Positions 53,250 to 61,971 of a stretch of DNA of 64,000 nucleotides are shown here, one piece after another. The notes below the pieces were generated by a model, which saw only the letters and a program-made list of their open reading frames with translations, was not told where the DNA came from and made no database searches. Each line of letters begins with the position of its first letter. The stretch's first letter is position 1. Both the position numbers and the translations under genes were made by a program. The stretch spans positions 186,001-250,000 of the forward strand of contig NZ_CP040518.1 of assembly GCF_005848555.1 (NCBI RefSeq). The letters run 5' to 3'. The stretch is from Blautia sp. SC05B48 (lineage in GTDB: Bacteria; Bacillota; Clostridia; Lachnospirales; Lachnospiraceae).

Positions 53250-53275
53250 CCCGGACTGCACCTCCGCAGTCCGGG
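53250..53275 (-). other. GC-rich hairpin between sugar transferase and dehydratase genes
   Basis: Perfect 10-bp arms CCCGGACTGC and GCAGTCCGGG with a 6-nt loop. No run of T follows on the minus strand, only an AT-rich stretch, so it may attenuate or protect mRNA rather than fully terminate. Since later genes need reading through this point, partial polarity is possible. Confidence 0.65.
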
Positions 53276-53304
53276 TCATTATATTCAATCTCAATATGTA
53301 TTGA

Positions 53305-54723
53305 TCATTTCGCGCCGCTTCCGCGGAAAACGACCATAACTGTCTTAACCAGGATCTCAATGTCCAGCTTCAGACACCATTCGGCAATATACTTCGTATC
53401 AAGCTCTACGACTTCCTCGAAATCCGTGATATCACTTCGGCCGCTTACCTGCCACATACCGGTAAGTCCCGGCTTGATGGCCAGACGTTTGCGATGGTGA
53501 AGCTCATACTTCTCCCACTCATCCATTGTCGGCGGTCTGGTTCCTACAAGGCTCATATCTCCTTTCAGAATATTCCAGAACTGCGGAAATTCATCCAGGG
53601 ATGTCTTTCGGATAAAATGTCCTACTCCTTTGATGATTCGTGGATCATCATCCATTTTGAACATCATTCCGTCTTTTACGTTATTCTGTTTCATTAGTTC
53701 TTTTTTGCGTTCTTCTGCATCCATATACATGGAGCGGAATTTATAGATCTTGAACGGACGACCGTTCTTTCCCATGCGGACCTGTGAAAAAAATGCAGGA
53801 CCCGGAGATTTGATCTTGATGGCCGGAACCAGAAAGATCGCTGCGATTCCTGTAAAAAGACAGCCTACCAGACCGCCTGCTATATCCATGGCTCTCTTAA
53901 CAAACATCTGGCGCGGCGTTACAATGTGGATACTGCTGGAAAGCACGGTATATCCACCAAGCTCCTCCACCACCTGGTTCTTGCCAAGGGATTTCATGGT
54001 TGCCAGTCTCATATGGATGACAACTCCCATTGCAGAACAATCCTTGATCATCTGCTCCGGGATCGGAATTTGCTTAGGTACTGCAAAAAATACTTCGTCA
54101 ATCCAGTTCTTATGGATATAGGAGATCATATCCTCCTTCCCGGCTACTACCGGAACTCCACAGACGGATGCTCCCTTCCTGTCACAATCCATAAAAACAA
54201 TTCCTGCCAGATGATAGGTTCCGTAATTATTCTTGCGGATGGTTTCCACCACATTGTCTGCATCTTCACTGACTGTAACGATCAGCAGAGATCGTTTCTC
54301 GCTTTCTTCGTATCTGCGATCCTTCAGGAATTTCTTCAGTGCCTGTCTGCCGCAATAGCTGAAGCAGGTATAAAGCACATAGGTGATCAGCAGGATCATT
54401 CTGGAATAATTGTTTCCAATTCTTAAAAGAAACATATATGCCAGAACCAGAAGGCAGACCAGTGTACACTGTTCAAAGGTTTTCTTCAGTTCCACCAGCA
54501 TTCCTCTTCGCAGAACTCCGCTGAAGCTCTCATTAAAAAATGTGACCATCAGCTGGATAAGAAACATCACCACTGCCACATTTCGGTACAGCTCAGTCTC
54601 GTATGGCTGATCGATCCCGTTTCGGATCCAGTATGCAAGTACAAACGCAAGCTGCAGACACAGCATATCGCAGATCGCAAAATCCGCATGTTTTACCCAG
54701 CTACTGTTTTCTTTTTGATACAT
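53305..54723 (-). CDS. Polyprenyl glycosylphosphotransferase (large, WbaP-like initiating sugar transferase)
   Basis: 472 residues. Four N-terminal membrane helices (residues about 12-125), a CoA-binding-like domain (IVTVSEDADNVVETI, VVAGKEDMISYI), a fifth helix (GGLVGCLFTGIAAIFLVPAI), and the catalytic domain FFSQVRMGKNGRPFKIYKFRSMY, then RKTSLDEFPQFWNILKGDMSLVGTRPP and GLTGMWQVSGRSD. It starts the repeat unit by transferring hexose- or HexNAc-1-phosphate to undecaprenyl phosphate. The ATG follows AAAAGGATATGT. A G10 tract lies 54-63 bp upstream. Confidence 0.93.
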   Translation of the reverse strand: MYQKENSSWVKHADFAICDMLCLQLAFVLAYWIRNGIDQPYETELYRNVAVVMFLIQLMVTFFNESFSGVLRRGMLVELKKTFEQCTLVCLLVLAYMFLLRIGNNYSRMILLITYVLYTCFSYCGRQALKKFLKDRRYEESEKRSLLIVTVSEDADNVVETIRKNNYGTYHLAGIVFMDCDRKGASVCGVPVVAGKEDMISYIHKNWIDEVFFAVPKQIPIPEQMIKDCSAMGVVIHMRLATMKSLGKNQVVEELGGYTVLSSSIHIVTPRQMFVKRAMDIAGGLVGCLFTGIAAIFLVPAIKIKSPGPAFFSQVRMGKNGRPFKIYKFRSMYMDAEERKKELMKQNNVKDGMMFKMDDDPRIIKGVGHFIRKTSLDEFPQFWNILKGDMSLVGTRPPTMDEWEKYELHHRKRLAIKPGLTGMWQVSGRSDITDFEEVVELDTKYIAEWCLKLDIEILVKTVMVVFRGSGAK

Positions 54724-54749
54724 ATCCTTTTATACGCCTTCCCTCGCTT

Positions 54750-54786
54750 ACAGTATGTTATACTGTGTTTATTTTACCCCCCCCCC
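54750..54786 (-). promoter_or_regulatory. G10 homopolymer and hairpin upstream of the large sugar transferase gene
   Basis: Ten C residues on the plus strand (54777-54786) read as G10 on the coding strand. TAAAAT (54776-54771) follows at once, like a -10 box. Then comes ACAGTAT/ATACTGT (54750-54766), a perfect 7-bp hairpin. TTGGTC at 54803-54798 is 21 bp from TAAAAT, so tract contraction would bring them to promoter spacing. The promoter reading is speculative; the tract is directly seen. Confidence 0.5.
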
Positions 54787-54819
54787 GGTATTTTGAAGAC
54801 CAAGGAGGGGTATCATGCA

Positions 54820-55614
54820 CTATTTTACAACAACAGTCAGTACGGCTCCGTTGGAGCTGTTTCCACTGTTGTCGACTACATAATATGTAAGCTCGTAAGT
54901 TCCCGGTGCGGCTGTATTTACATCACCGGTGATCTGGATTTTTTTGAAAAGATCACTGGTTGAGTCTGTATCATCCTGGATATCCTTTACGTAGCTTAAT
55001 TTATCCAACGTAGTTCCTACTGGTACCTCTACGTAATAGGTAGTCAGATACATCTTTGGATCCTGCGGAGAGAGCTGCTCGATCTTGTCTTCCTGTGTCT
55101 TCTGCGCCTGTTCCTCCGGGGTCAGTTCTCCTTCTGTGGAATCTCCGCTTTCAGCATCTGTGCTGTCTGCCTCTGTCCCATCCTGCATATCTGTCTCTTC
55201 TACCGGCTCTGTGGTGTCTGTGGAATCTCCGTCCTCTGGGAGTCCATCATTATCGATCAGTCCCAGCTGCGGATTTTCGGCGCTGCCGTCCTGAGCCTCC
55301 ATGGTAAATTCTTTTTTTGTTACATTGTTGTTTTTGTCTTTTGCAACAAAGATAACGGAAACCTGTTTTCCGTCGTTCTTCGGATATATGGTTTCTACGG
55401 TAAGAGAATCTGTAACATCTCCGTCCCTGTCATCCTGTGCCTTTACACCCTTCAGAAGATCTTCTTCTGTCATATCGGATATATAATTTGTATCTTTTCC
55501 CTCTTCAAATGTGATCTTCGGTCCTTCATTATCCTCAGAGCTCTTCATGTATACTACACCGGCTCCCATACCAAGGCAGATGACCACTAATAAAAACACA
55601 AAAAATTTCTTCAT
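54820..55614 (-). CDS. Membrane-anchored Ig-like (DUF5011-type) surface protein
   Basis: 264 residues. One N-terminal helix (KKFFVFLLVVICLGMGAGVVYM), probably an uncleaved anchor. Two Ig-like modules flank an acidic Asp/Glu/Ser/Thr linker: DRDGDVTDSLTVE with VSVIFVAKDKNNNVTKKEF, and GDVNTAAPGTYELTYYVVDNSGNSSN near the end, both with the bacterial DUF5011/HYR signature. A structural or adhesion role at the envelope is likely. Its position after the chain-length protein suggests a part in polymer assembly. The ATG follows CCGGGAGCAGCAAAAAT; the frame runs to 55644 upstream. Confidence 0.82.
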   Translation of the reverse strand: MKKFFVFLLVVICLGMGAGVVYMKSSEDNEGPKITFEEGKDTNYISDMTEEDLLKGVKAQDDRDGDVTDSLTVETIYPKNDGKQVSVIFVAKDKNNNVTKKEFTMEAQDGSAENPQLGLIDNDGLPEDGDSTDTTEPVEETDMQDGTEADSTDAESGDSTEGELTPEEQAQKTQEDKIEQLSPQDPKMYLTTYYVEVPVGTTLDKLSYVKDIQDDTDSTSDLFKKIQITGDVNTAAPGTYELTYYVVDNSGNSSNGAVLTVVVK

Positions 55615-55665
55615 ATTTTTGCTGCTCCCGGCCTTTCCCAACACTTTGATCCGTTGTTGTTATTT

Positions 55666-56400
55666 TTATGCGTGACGTTTCTTTTTCTTTTTGGATTTCT
55701 TGCCCATTTTGGAAGAGTACGGAATCGTACCAAGTACACTTAATCCAAGATATTTCTCTACGTCTTCCGGTGTCTTTACGGTATCGTTTGTCAGATATAC
55801 GATGATCACAACGGCTGCTGCCAGAAGGATACCCAGAAGTCCGCCGATCACACCGTTTTTCGGTACGCTTGGGCTTGACGGCTCATCCGGAATGTTTGCT
55901 GTCTCTACCACATTTACTGCCTTGATATCCATAACCTGCTGGATATGCTTGGAAGCAATATCTCTTACTGCGTTTGCGATCTCTGCCGCTGTATAAGGAT
56001 CGGTATCTGTAACTGTGATGGATACTACTCGTGTATCGGTTGGTGTATCTACGGAAAGCTTCTTAAGGAGCTTCTCATGTGTCATATCCAGGTTCAGCTG
56101 TGCGATCACACCCTCGGTAACTGTACGGCTCTTGATCAGCTCCGCATAGTCCTTTGTCAGTGATGTACTCGTCTGGATATCCTGATTGGTCAGTGTGCTG
56201 CTGTCCTGCTTGGACAGTACCACGATCTTGGTTGTGGATTCATACTTCGGTGTGATCAGAAGCATGGTTCCCATAACAGCTGCCAGGCAGAAAACAATAC
56301 CGGATAAAATGATAACACCCAGCTTGCTCAGTAACAGGTGAAATACCTCACCAAGATCGATCTCTACTTCGTCGTTGTTGTTAACAGTCTGATTTTCCAT
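55666..56400 (-). CDS. Wzz-family chain-length protein (YveK/CapA-type)
   Basis: 244 residues. Two membrane helices (about 27-50 and 185-205) bracket an outer domain, with VEIDLGEVFHLLLSKLGVIILSGIVF at the front and the proline-rich motif NIPDEPSSPSVPKNG before the second helix. It controls polymer length and activates the cytoplasmic kinase encoded next door; the C-terminal cytoplasmic tail is highly basic (SKKKKKRHA). The ATG follows ATGGAGAAAAGAA. Confidence 0.9.
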   Translation of the reverse strand: MENQTVNNNDEVEIDLGEVFHLLLSKLGVIILSGIVFCLAAVMGTMLLITPKYESTTKIVVLSKQDSSTLTNQDIQTSTSLTKDYAELIKSRTVTEGVIAQLNLDMTHEKLLKKLSVDTPTDTRVVSITVTDTDPYTAAEIANAVRDIASKHIQQVMDIKAVNVVETANIPDEPSSPSVPKNGVIGGLLGILLAAAVVIIVYLTNDTVKTPEDVEKYLGLSVLGTIPYSSKMGKKSKKKKKRHA

Positions 56401-56412
56401 TTCTTTTCTCCA

Positions 56413-57129
56413 TTACCCTGTGATTTTCCGGGGATTTTTGATAAAGATCTTCTTTACATATTCGCTCCCCATTGTTTTTTCCATTTTGGCGACACATTTG
56501 CCGATCTCCGGGATACGCTCCGTCTTACGGTGTCCGTCGGAACCGACAAAATCCAGAAGCCCATGCTTCATGACTTTCCGTGCGAAGGTTTTTGCCCCGA
56601 ATCCGTCCTGACCGCTGATGGTATCTGCGTTGACCTGGATATGTGCTCCCATATCCTTCAGCTCTGTCAGGAATCCGATATCGTTCCGGGTAGCCTTATA
56701 ACGTTCCACATGAGCGATGATCGGGATAAAACCATTCATCAGAAGACTTCTGACCCGTTCTTCAATATAATTTTTCTCATCTCCGTTGCTGAATTCCACA
56801 AGCACATATCTGGAACCTGCAAGGGTAAGCCGCCGTCCCTTCTTAAGGCATTCCACCATATCCATACTGGAATGGAGTTCACAGCCCAGATAAAGCCTCA
56901 TGCCTTCATCACCAATATTCATGGCTGCTCTGCGCAGCTGCATGAACTGTCTTGTCACAATGTTCATATGCGGCTCAAACATATCATACCGGAAATGTGG
57001 TGTCAGGATCACATGACGTACGCCCTCCTGATACTCCTTATTGAGCATCCAGAGTGATTCTTCCATGTTTCTTGCACCGTCATCCACCCCGGGGAGGATA
57101 TGACAATGAATATCATAAAGTCCCTTCAT
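56413..57129 (-). CDS. CpsB/YwqE-type PHP-family protein-tyrosine phosphatase
   Basis: 238 residues. Mn-dependent phosphatase that reverses the tyrosine kinase. Metal motifs are visible: YDIHCHILPGVDDGA at the start, LTPHFRYD, LGCELH, PIIAHVERY, and FVGSDGHRK. ATG is 36 bp downstream of the kinase stop, with a poor ribosome site (AGTGGGTTATTTTA), so coupling to the kinase gene is likely. Confidence 0.92.
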   Translation of the reverse strand: MKGLYDIHCHILPGVDDGARNMEESLWMLNKEYQEGVRHVILTPHFRYDMFEPHMNIVTRQFMQLRRAAMNIGDEGMRLYLGCELHSSMDMVECLKKGRRLTLAGSRYVLVEFSNGDEKNYIEERVRSLLMNGFIPIIAHVERYKATRNDIGFLTELKDMGAHIQVNADTISGQDGFGAKTFARKVMKHGLLDFVGSDGHRKTERIPEIGKCVAKMEKTMGSEYVKKIFIKNPRKITG

Positions 57130-57165
57130 TAAAATAACCCACTCATTTCTGTTGTCAATGTCTTT

Positions 57166-57891
57166 TTATTTACTGCTGCTCTCACCATAATCTCCGTAGG
57201 AACCATACTTGCCGTACTTGCCGTATTTACCATACTTGCCATAGTGACCGTAATTGCCGGCCTTGCTGTAGTCCACCTTGTTCAGGATAGTTCCCAGGAT
57301 CGGACAGTTGCTCTTGGCAAGCTGATCTCTTACTTCCTGTACAAAACGATAACTGATGGTACCGGATTCAACGACGATTACAGATCCGTCACAGGAATCT
57401 GCTATGATAGCACTGTCGATGATCAGTCCAAGCGGCGGTGTATCTACAATAACATAATCATAAACATCTCTTACCACACGGATCATATCCTTGAAAAGTC
57501 TGTTTCCGAGAAGCTCTGCCGGGTTCGGAGGTACGATACCGGAGAAGATAATATGGAACTTCGGAAGTGTAGTGGCACAGATCACGTCGGAAAGTTTGGC
57601 CTGCTTGGAAAGATAATGGGCAAGTCCCATAACCTCCTGGTCTACTGTCACACGTCCCATCAAAACGGATTTACGCAGATCGGCATCGATCAGAAGCACA
57701 GATTTGCCGCTCTCAGCAAGAGAGGCAGCAAGATTAAATGCCACACTGCTCTTTCCCTCATTAGGAGTACAGCTGGTAAGTGCGATCACTTTCTTATCTG
57801 CTCCGCAGAACTGGATATTTGTTCGCAGAGCTTTATAAGCCTCATCCATCTGGTGATCAGACTTCCAGTTGCTCAGTTTAACTTTAATCAT
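57166..57891 (-). CDS. CpsD/CapB-type tyrosine kinase (BY-kinase)
   Basis: 241 residues. ATPase with SCTPNEGKSSVAFNLAASLA (Walker A), LLIDADLRKSVL (Walker A') and VIVDTPPLGLIIDSA (Walker B). The N-terminal RTNIQFCG stretch contacts the next subunit. The C-terminus is a tyrosine cluster with eight Tyr at every third residue (about 214-235) for autophosphorylation, which sets the state of the polymer machinery. First gene of the exopolysaccharide operon. The ATG follows GAAAAGGAATT. Confidence 0.94.
   Translation of the reverse strand: MIKVKLSNWKSDHQMDEAYKALRTNIQFCGADKKVIALTSCTPNEGKSSVAFNLAASLAESGKSVLLIDADLRKSVLMGRVTVDQEVMGLAHYLSKQAKLSDVICATTLPKFHIIFSGIVPPNPAELLGNRLFKDMIRVVRDVYDYVIVDTPPLGLIIDSAIIADSCDGSVIVVESGTISYRFVQEVRDQLAKSNCPILGTILNKVDYSKAGNYGHYGKYGKYGKYGKYGSYGDYGESSSK
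57184..57254 (-). repeat. 9-bp tandem repeat coding the kinase tyrosine tail
   Basis: Eight 9-bp units each code Gly/Tyr with Lys, His, Ser, Asp or Asn (YGK type). Some units are near identical (GCCGTACTT, GCCGTATTT, ACCATACTT on the plus strand), so slippage could change the number of phosphotyrosines. Confidence 0.75.
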
Positions 57892-57961
57892 AATTCCTTT
57901 TCACCTTTACCTTTATGTTCTATCTGATGACAGTCTTGCCCCTTGGGCATGTCTACAGATT

Positions 57962-57990
57962 ATTATACAATCTCATTTCTTAATACGCAA
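57962..57990 (-). promoter_or_regulatory. Exopolysaccharide operon promoter
   Basis: Minus strand: TTGCGT (57990-57985), a 17-bp spacer, TATAAT (57967-57962). Transcription would start near 57955 and the leader is about 64 nt, with a TGCCC/GGGCA hairpin (57937-57949) close to its 5' end. This is the only clear promoter I see before 40 kb on that strand apart from the speculative one at 54.77 kb. The plus-strand half of 57892-58180 shows a weak inverted arrangement (GCAGCGGTT with AACCGTGAT) before the next gene. Confidence 0.65.
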
Positions 57991-58180
57991 GTTCTTTATT
58001 CGACAGAAAAGCCGCCAAATATGTACAATTTGCCTAATTTTTATTTTCCGACTCAGAAACAGGATAGATTATTTTTATTCCCTGTGTTAAAATAAACCCA
58101 CGGCAATGAGTGCAGCGGTTACAGGAGGAGCCTTATTTTTTGCCAACCGTGATTGGCTGCCATAAGGAGGATATAAACAT

Positions 58181-59059
58181 ATGACAAAACAGGAATTTCA
58201 GAAATTGACCGAAGATCATGTCCTGCTGCTGGATGGTGCTACCGGCTCCAACCTGATGAAGGCCGGCATGCCACGTGGTGTCTGCACAGAGAGCTGGGTG
58301 CTTGAGCACAAGGATGTGATCCAGTCCCTGCAGAAGGCATACATCGAGGCGGGAAGCCATATCATCTATGCGCCTACCTTCGGCGGAAACCGTATTAACC
58401 TCACTATGCACGGGCTGGAGGATCAGATCGAACAGATCAATCATACCCTGGCCGGCTATTCAAAGGAGATTGCACCGGAGGGTGTTTTAGTAGCAGGTGA
58501 TATCACCACCACCGGCAAGATGATGGCACCGGCCGGTGACATGACTTACGAAAAAGCCTTCGAAGTCTATCAGGAACAGATCGGCTATCTCCGTGACGCA
58601 GGTGTGGACCTGATCGTAGCGGAAACCATGATCAACATCGAGGAGACACTGGCTGCTGTAGACGCCTGCCAGAGTGTCTGCGAGCTTCCTATCATCTGTA
58701 CCGTGACTGTAGAAGCAGACGGAAGTATCTTCAGCGGCGGAAATGCCATAGAGGCTGCCATGTCCCTGGAAGCTGCAGGTGCAGACGCTGTCGGCATCAA
58801 CTGCTCGGTTGGCCCGGATCAGCTGGTATCGGTTATCCGCAATATCAAAGAGAACGTTTCCATTCCTGTCATCGCCAAACCCAATGCGGGAATGCCCCAG
58901 ATCGATGATCTTGGAAATGCAGTTTACAGCATGACGCCTGCTGATTTTGCAGGTTATATGAAGGTGCTTGTGGACAACGGTGCCTCCGTGATCGGCGGAT
59001 GCTGTGGTACCACACCGGAGTTTATTTCGGAAACCGCGCAGGTGCTTGGACTTCGATAA
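58181..59059 (+). CDS. Homocysteine S-methyltransferase family protein
   Basis: 292 residues. Barrel related to the N-terminal domain of MetH: VLLLDGATGSNLMKAGMP, APTFGGNRINL, AVGINCSVGPD-like GINCSVGPDQL and the closing GASVIGGCCGTTPEFI supply three Zn-binding cysteines. It could make methionine from homocysteine with a corrinoid protein or S-methylmethionine. No cobalamin-binding domain is attached. The ATG follows ATAAGGAGGATATAAACAT. It is transcribed alone, divergent from the exopolysaccharide operon. Confidence 0.88.
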   Translation: MTKQEFQKLTEDHVLLLDGATGSNLMKAGMPRGVCTESWVLEHKDVIQSLQKAYIEAGSHIIYAPTFGGNRINLTMHGLEDQIEQINHTLAGYSKEIAPEGVLVAGDITTTGKMMAPAGDMTYEKAFEVYQEQIGYLRDAGVDLIVAETMINIEETLAAVDACQSVCELPIICTVTVEADGSIFSGGNAIEAAMSLEAAGADAVGINCSVGPDQLVSVIRNIKENVSIPVIAKPNAGMPQIDDLGNAVYSMTPADFAGYMKVLVDNGASVIGGCCGTTPEFISETAQVLGLR

Positions 59060-59137
59060 CTTTAACCGGAACAGATATGTTTCCACGCACTGCTTCAATT
59101 GAGAACAGCAATAAGCCGTGAGTGGAAGATTCCGTCA

Positions 59138-59203
59138 AAAAAATCCTGAGGATCCTATGTGAGATATCAACAGATATCAACATAGAAATTCTCAGGATTT
59201 TTG
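59138..59203. terminator. Bidirectional terminator between the methyltransferase and ptsI-like genes
   Basis: Arms AAAAATCCTGAG and CTCAGGATTTTT with T-runs on both strands. The loop has CTATGT/ACATAG pairing and a doubled GATATCAACA. Confidence 0.85.
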
Positions 59204-59215
59204 TTTTTTCGGATA

Positions 59216-60868
59216 TTATTTCTCTTTTACTGCTTCCGCCGGCCGGTTTGCCTCATCCGCATAGGAGCTGCGGATTGCTTTTCGCACAGGAAGTACACAG
59301 GCGGGAACAACGGAAAGGCCGTCCACTCCCATCTGGATAAAAGCTTCGGTAAGATTGGAATCTGCTGCCAGCTCTCCGCATATGTAAACTTCACATCCTG
59401 ACTTATGTCCTGCCTCTGTTACCATGCGGATCATCTTTACAAGCGCCGGATGATGATCGTTGTATTTATCCTTCAAAAGAAGATTCTGCCTGTCCATGGC
59501 CAGAGTATACTGGGTCAGGTCATTGGTTCCAAGGCTCAGAAAATCTACACGTTTTCCAAGTTCTTCACTGATCATGACCGCTGCCGGTGTCTCGATCATA
59601 ATTCCGGTACGGATGTTTTTGTAAGGAATGTTCTTCTCATCCAGACCCTTTTTTACCTCCCGGATCAGCTTCTCGATCTCATCCAGCTCATCCTCGGACG
59701 TGATCATCGGATACATCAGGTTGATATTTCCATAGGCACTTGCACGGTAAATAGCCCGAAGCTGCGCTTTGAACATTTTTTTGCGATCAAGGCAGAGGCG
59801 GATGCCACGGTTTCCCATCATAGGATTGACCTCATCAGGAATTGCCATATATTCTGCCTGACGGTCTGCCCCCAAGTCCACGGTACGGATCACTGCCGGA
59901 CGTTCATCCATACCCTCGGCTACTTTTTTATAGGCACGGAACAGCTCATTCTCTCTTGGATAATTCTCTCTTCCGAGATACTGGAATTCACTTCGGAGAA
60001 GGCCGATACCTGCCGCTCCGTAATAAAGAACCGTATTCAGATCGTCCAGATTTCCGATGTTTGCCAGAAGCTTGATCTCCTTGCCATCGACTGTGATATC
60101 CTTCTGGTTCCGAAGTCTCAAAAGTTCTTCCCGTTCTTCCTTATCTGCTGCATGACGGATCTCATATTCCTTAAGAAGCTCCGGCTCCGGATCGATATAC
60201 AGTGTTCCTGTATACCCATCTACAATAGCCATATGGCCATCCCATTCTTTCTCTATCTCCACCTCGACCAGGGTGGGGACTTCCATGGATTTTGCCATGA
60301 TCGATACATGGGAAATAACAGACCCCTGATGCATGACTACCGCCAGAAGACTGGCTTTGTTCATCTCCAGAAGTTCATTGGGGGAAAGCTGCTCTGCTGC
60401 AAGGATCACCGGCTCATCTCCCAGATTGATCCGTGCATGGGAGCCACCCATGGCGCCGATCAGCAGCTCGGAGATCTCCCTGATATTTTCGATCTGTTCT
60501 TTGACAGCCTCGTCCTCCAGCTTGCGGAACACATTGGCAAGCTCATCCCTGGTTATCTGGACTGCGTAAGCTGCACTGACCTTTTCTGTCGTGATCATGC
60601 TTTCCACGGCCCGCTGGAAGCTGCCGCCACTTAAGAGCTTCAGCTGCCGTTTCAGGGTCAGCTCCTGCTCTTTTGGGAGGGGTGCTCCGTTTTTATACAT
60701 ATGCTGGATCTGGTTCTTTACCGCTGTTCTTGCATTATCCAGACGATCCAGTTCCTTTTTTACATTGTCTACCATGGACTGACGGATCTGATATTCGCCT
60801 CTGTGGTAATACAGTATTTTTCCAATGGCTATTCCGGAAAAAGCGGATGTACCTTTGTATATCTCCAA
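59216..60868 (-). CDS. Divergent PTS enzyme I (phosphoenolpyruvate-protein phosphotransferase)
   Basis: 550 residues. Full PtsI layout: N-terminal HPr-binding region, the phospho-histidine segment (GSVISHVSIMAKSM, His about 187), and the PEP barrel (LLRSEFQYLGREN, RTVDLGADRQAEYM, NPMMGNRGIRLCLD, GTNDLTQYTLAMDR, YICGELAAD). Several sites differ from ordinary EI: the loop before the histidine is GSVISH rather than GGRTSH, and GGDK is GADR. The start appears to be TTG at 60868, eight nt after AAGGGGG; an earlier TTG at 60901 overlaps the potD stop. It follows the polyamine transport genes with a 29-bp gap, and there is no ptsH nearby. It may be a second EI with a regulatory role. Confidence 0.82.
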   Translation of the reverse strand: MEIYKGTSAFSGIAIGKILYYHRGEYQIRQSMVDNVKKELDRLDNARTAVKNQIQHMYKNGAPLPKEQELTLKRQLKLLSGGSFQRAVESMITTEKVSAAYAVQITRDELANVFRKLEDEAVKEQIENIREISELLIGAMGGSHARINLGDEPVILAAEQLSPNELLEMNKASLLAVVMHQGSVISHVSIMAKSMEVPTLVEVEIEKEWDGHMAIVDGYTGTLYIDPEPELLKEYEIRHAADKEEREELLRLRNQKDITVDGKEIKLLANIGNLDDLNTVLYYGAAGIGLLRSEFQYLGRENYPRENELFRAYKKVAEGMDERPAVIRTVDLGADRQAEYMAIPDEVNPMMGNRGIRLCLDRKKMFKAQLRAIYRASAYGNINLMYPMITSEDELDEIEKLIREVKKGLDEKNIPYKNIRTGIMIETPAAVMISEELGKRVDFLSLGTNDLTQYTLAMDRQNLLLKDKYNDHHPALVKMIRMVTEAGHKSGCEVYICGELAADSNLTEAFIQMGVDGLSVVPACVLPVRKAIRSSYADEANRPAEAVKEK

Positions 60869-60897
60869 CTGAAAAACCCCCTTACTGGTCCGTCTGC

Positions 60898-61938
60898 TCA
60901 ATCGCAGGCAGCTTTAAACTCTGTCCAGATCTTATTGTATTCCTGCTCTGCTTCCTGGCTTACATTCTGTACGATCTCACCCTTTGTCACACTGTCCGGA
61001 ACAACCAGGCTCTCGTCTACCAGATCATCTGCTGCCTTGTTTGTATTGTAGTATCCGATATAGTTGATGCACTGTGCAGATACTTCCGGCTCCAGGATAT
61101 AATTGATAAATTCATTGGCAGCCTTCGCATTCGGTGCTTCACTCGGCACAAACATTCCCATAATACCAAATCCAAGACCTTCCTCCGGATAAACCACCTT
61201 AAGATCCGGATTATCCTTCAGTGCCTGTGTTACCTGTGATGTATAAAGAAATGCCACACTTGCCTCTCCGTTGAGAAGTGCATTCTGTGTATTGTCATCC
61301 TGGATCATGCGAATGTTCGGTGCCAGCTCTTTCAGCTTCTCACCGGTCTTGTCGATCACGGATACATCTTCTTCGTTCATGCTCTCTCCCATGGAAAGCT
61401 GTGTGATGCCACAGATCACGCGGTAATTACCTACGATGGCAATGCTGTCCTCCAGAGACTTATCCCAGAGATCCTTGTATCCTTTAATGTCGATATCTAC
61501 CTGCTCCGGATCATAAACGATCAGTGGGATTCCTGCTCCGTAAGGTACTGTATATTCGTCATCCGGATCATAAAACTGTCCCTGATAAAGGGGGTTGATG
61601 TTCTTAAAATTGGAAACGGTATCCTTGTCGATCTTCTGAACAAGTCCCTCTTTTACCGCGCTGTCGATAATGTAATCATCTGCAATTACCACATCGTAAT
61701 CGCCGCCCTTTGCCTGGGAAAGCTTCTCAAGCATGGTCTCATCGGTATCAAAGTTGGAATATACCACCTTGGTCCCTGTTTCTTTTTCAAAATCATCCAG
61801 CACTTCCTGCGGAAACATTCCGTCCCATGTATAAAGTACCAGTTCATCCTTATCCTTTGCACTGACACTGACACCTGTTATCATAGATGTTCCAAGTATC
61901 GCACATAACATGATCGCTGCTGCTTTTTTTGATTTCAT
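60898..61938 (-). CDS. potD: Spermidine/putrescine-binding protein (PotD-like)
   Basis: 346 residues. Sec signal with VSA cleavage near residue 27 (KKAAAIMLCAILGTSMITGVSVSA). The mature part is a PotD-type binding fold: ELVLYTWDGMFPQEVLDDFEKETGTKV, DYDVVIADDYIIDSAVKEGL, YTVPYGAGIPLIVYDP, and NEFINYILEPEVSA. There is no clear lipobox, which is unusual for a Gram-positive binding protein; it may be free, or the signal may remain as an anchor. It comes 33 bp after the potCD fusion, which already has a binding domain. Confidence 0.88.
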   Translation of the reverse strand: MKSKKAAAIMLCAILGTSMITGVSVSAKDKDELVLYTWDGMFPQEVLDDFEKETGTKVVYSNFDTDETMLEKLSQAKGGDYDVVIADDYIIDSAVKEGLVQKIDKDTVSNFKNINPLYQGQFYDPDDEYTVPYGAGIPLIVYDPEQVDIDIKGYKDLWDKSLEDSIAIVGNYRVICGITQLSMGESMNEEDVSVIDKTGEKLKELAPNIRMIQDDNTQNALLNGEASVAFLYTSQVTQALKDNPDLKVVYPEEGLGFGIMGMFVPSEAPNAKAANEFINYILEPEVSAQCINYIGYYNTNKAADDLVDESLVVPDSVTKGEIVQNVSQEAEQEYNKIWTEFKAACD

Positions 61939-61971
61939 AGAACCTCCTTCATGTCTCTCTCTGACGTCTTG

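Noticed and set aside
57184-57254. Short tandem repeat considered as a CRISPR or non-coding array
   Set aside because: The units are 9 bp, contiguous and in frame, coding the tyrosine tail of a kinase; there are no spacers.
59405-60634. 409-codon plus-strand ORF
   Set aside because: Antisense to the PTS enzyme I-like gene; composition typical of antisense frames.
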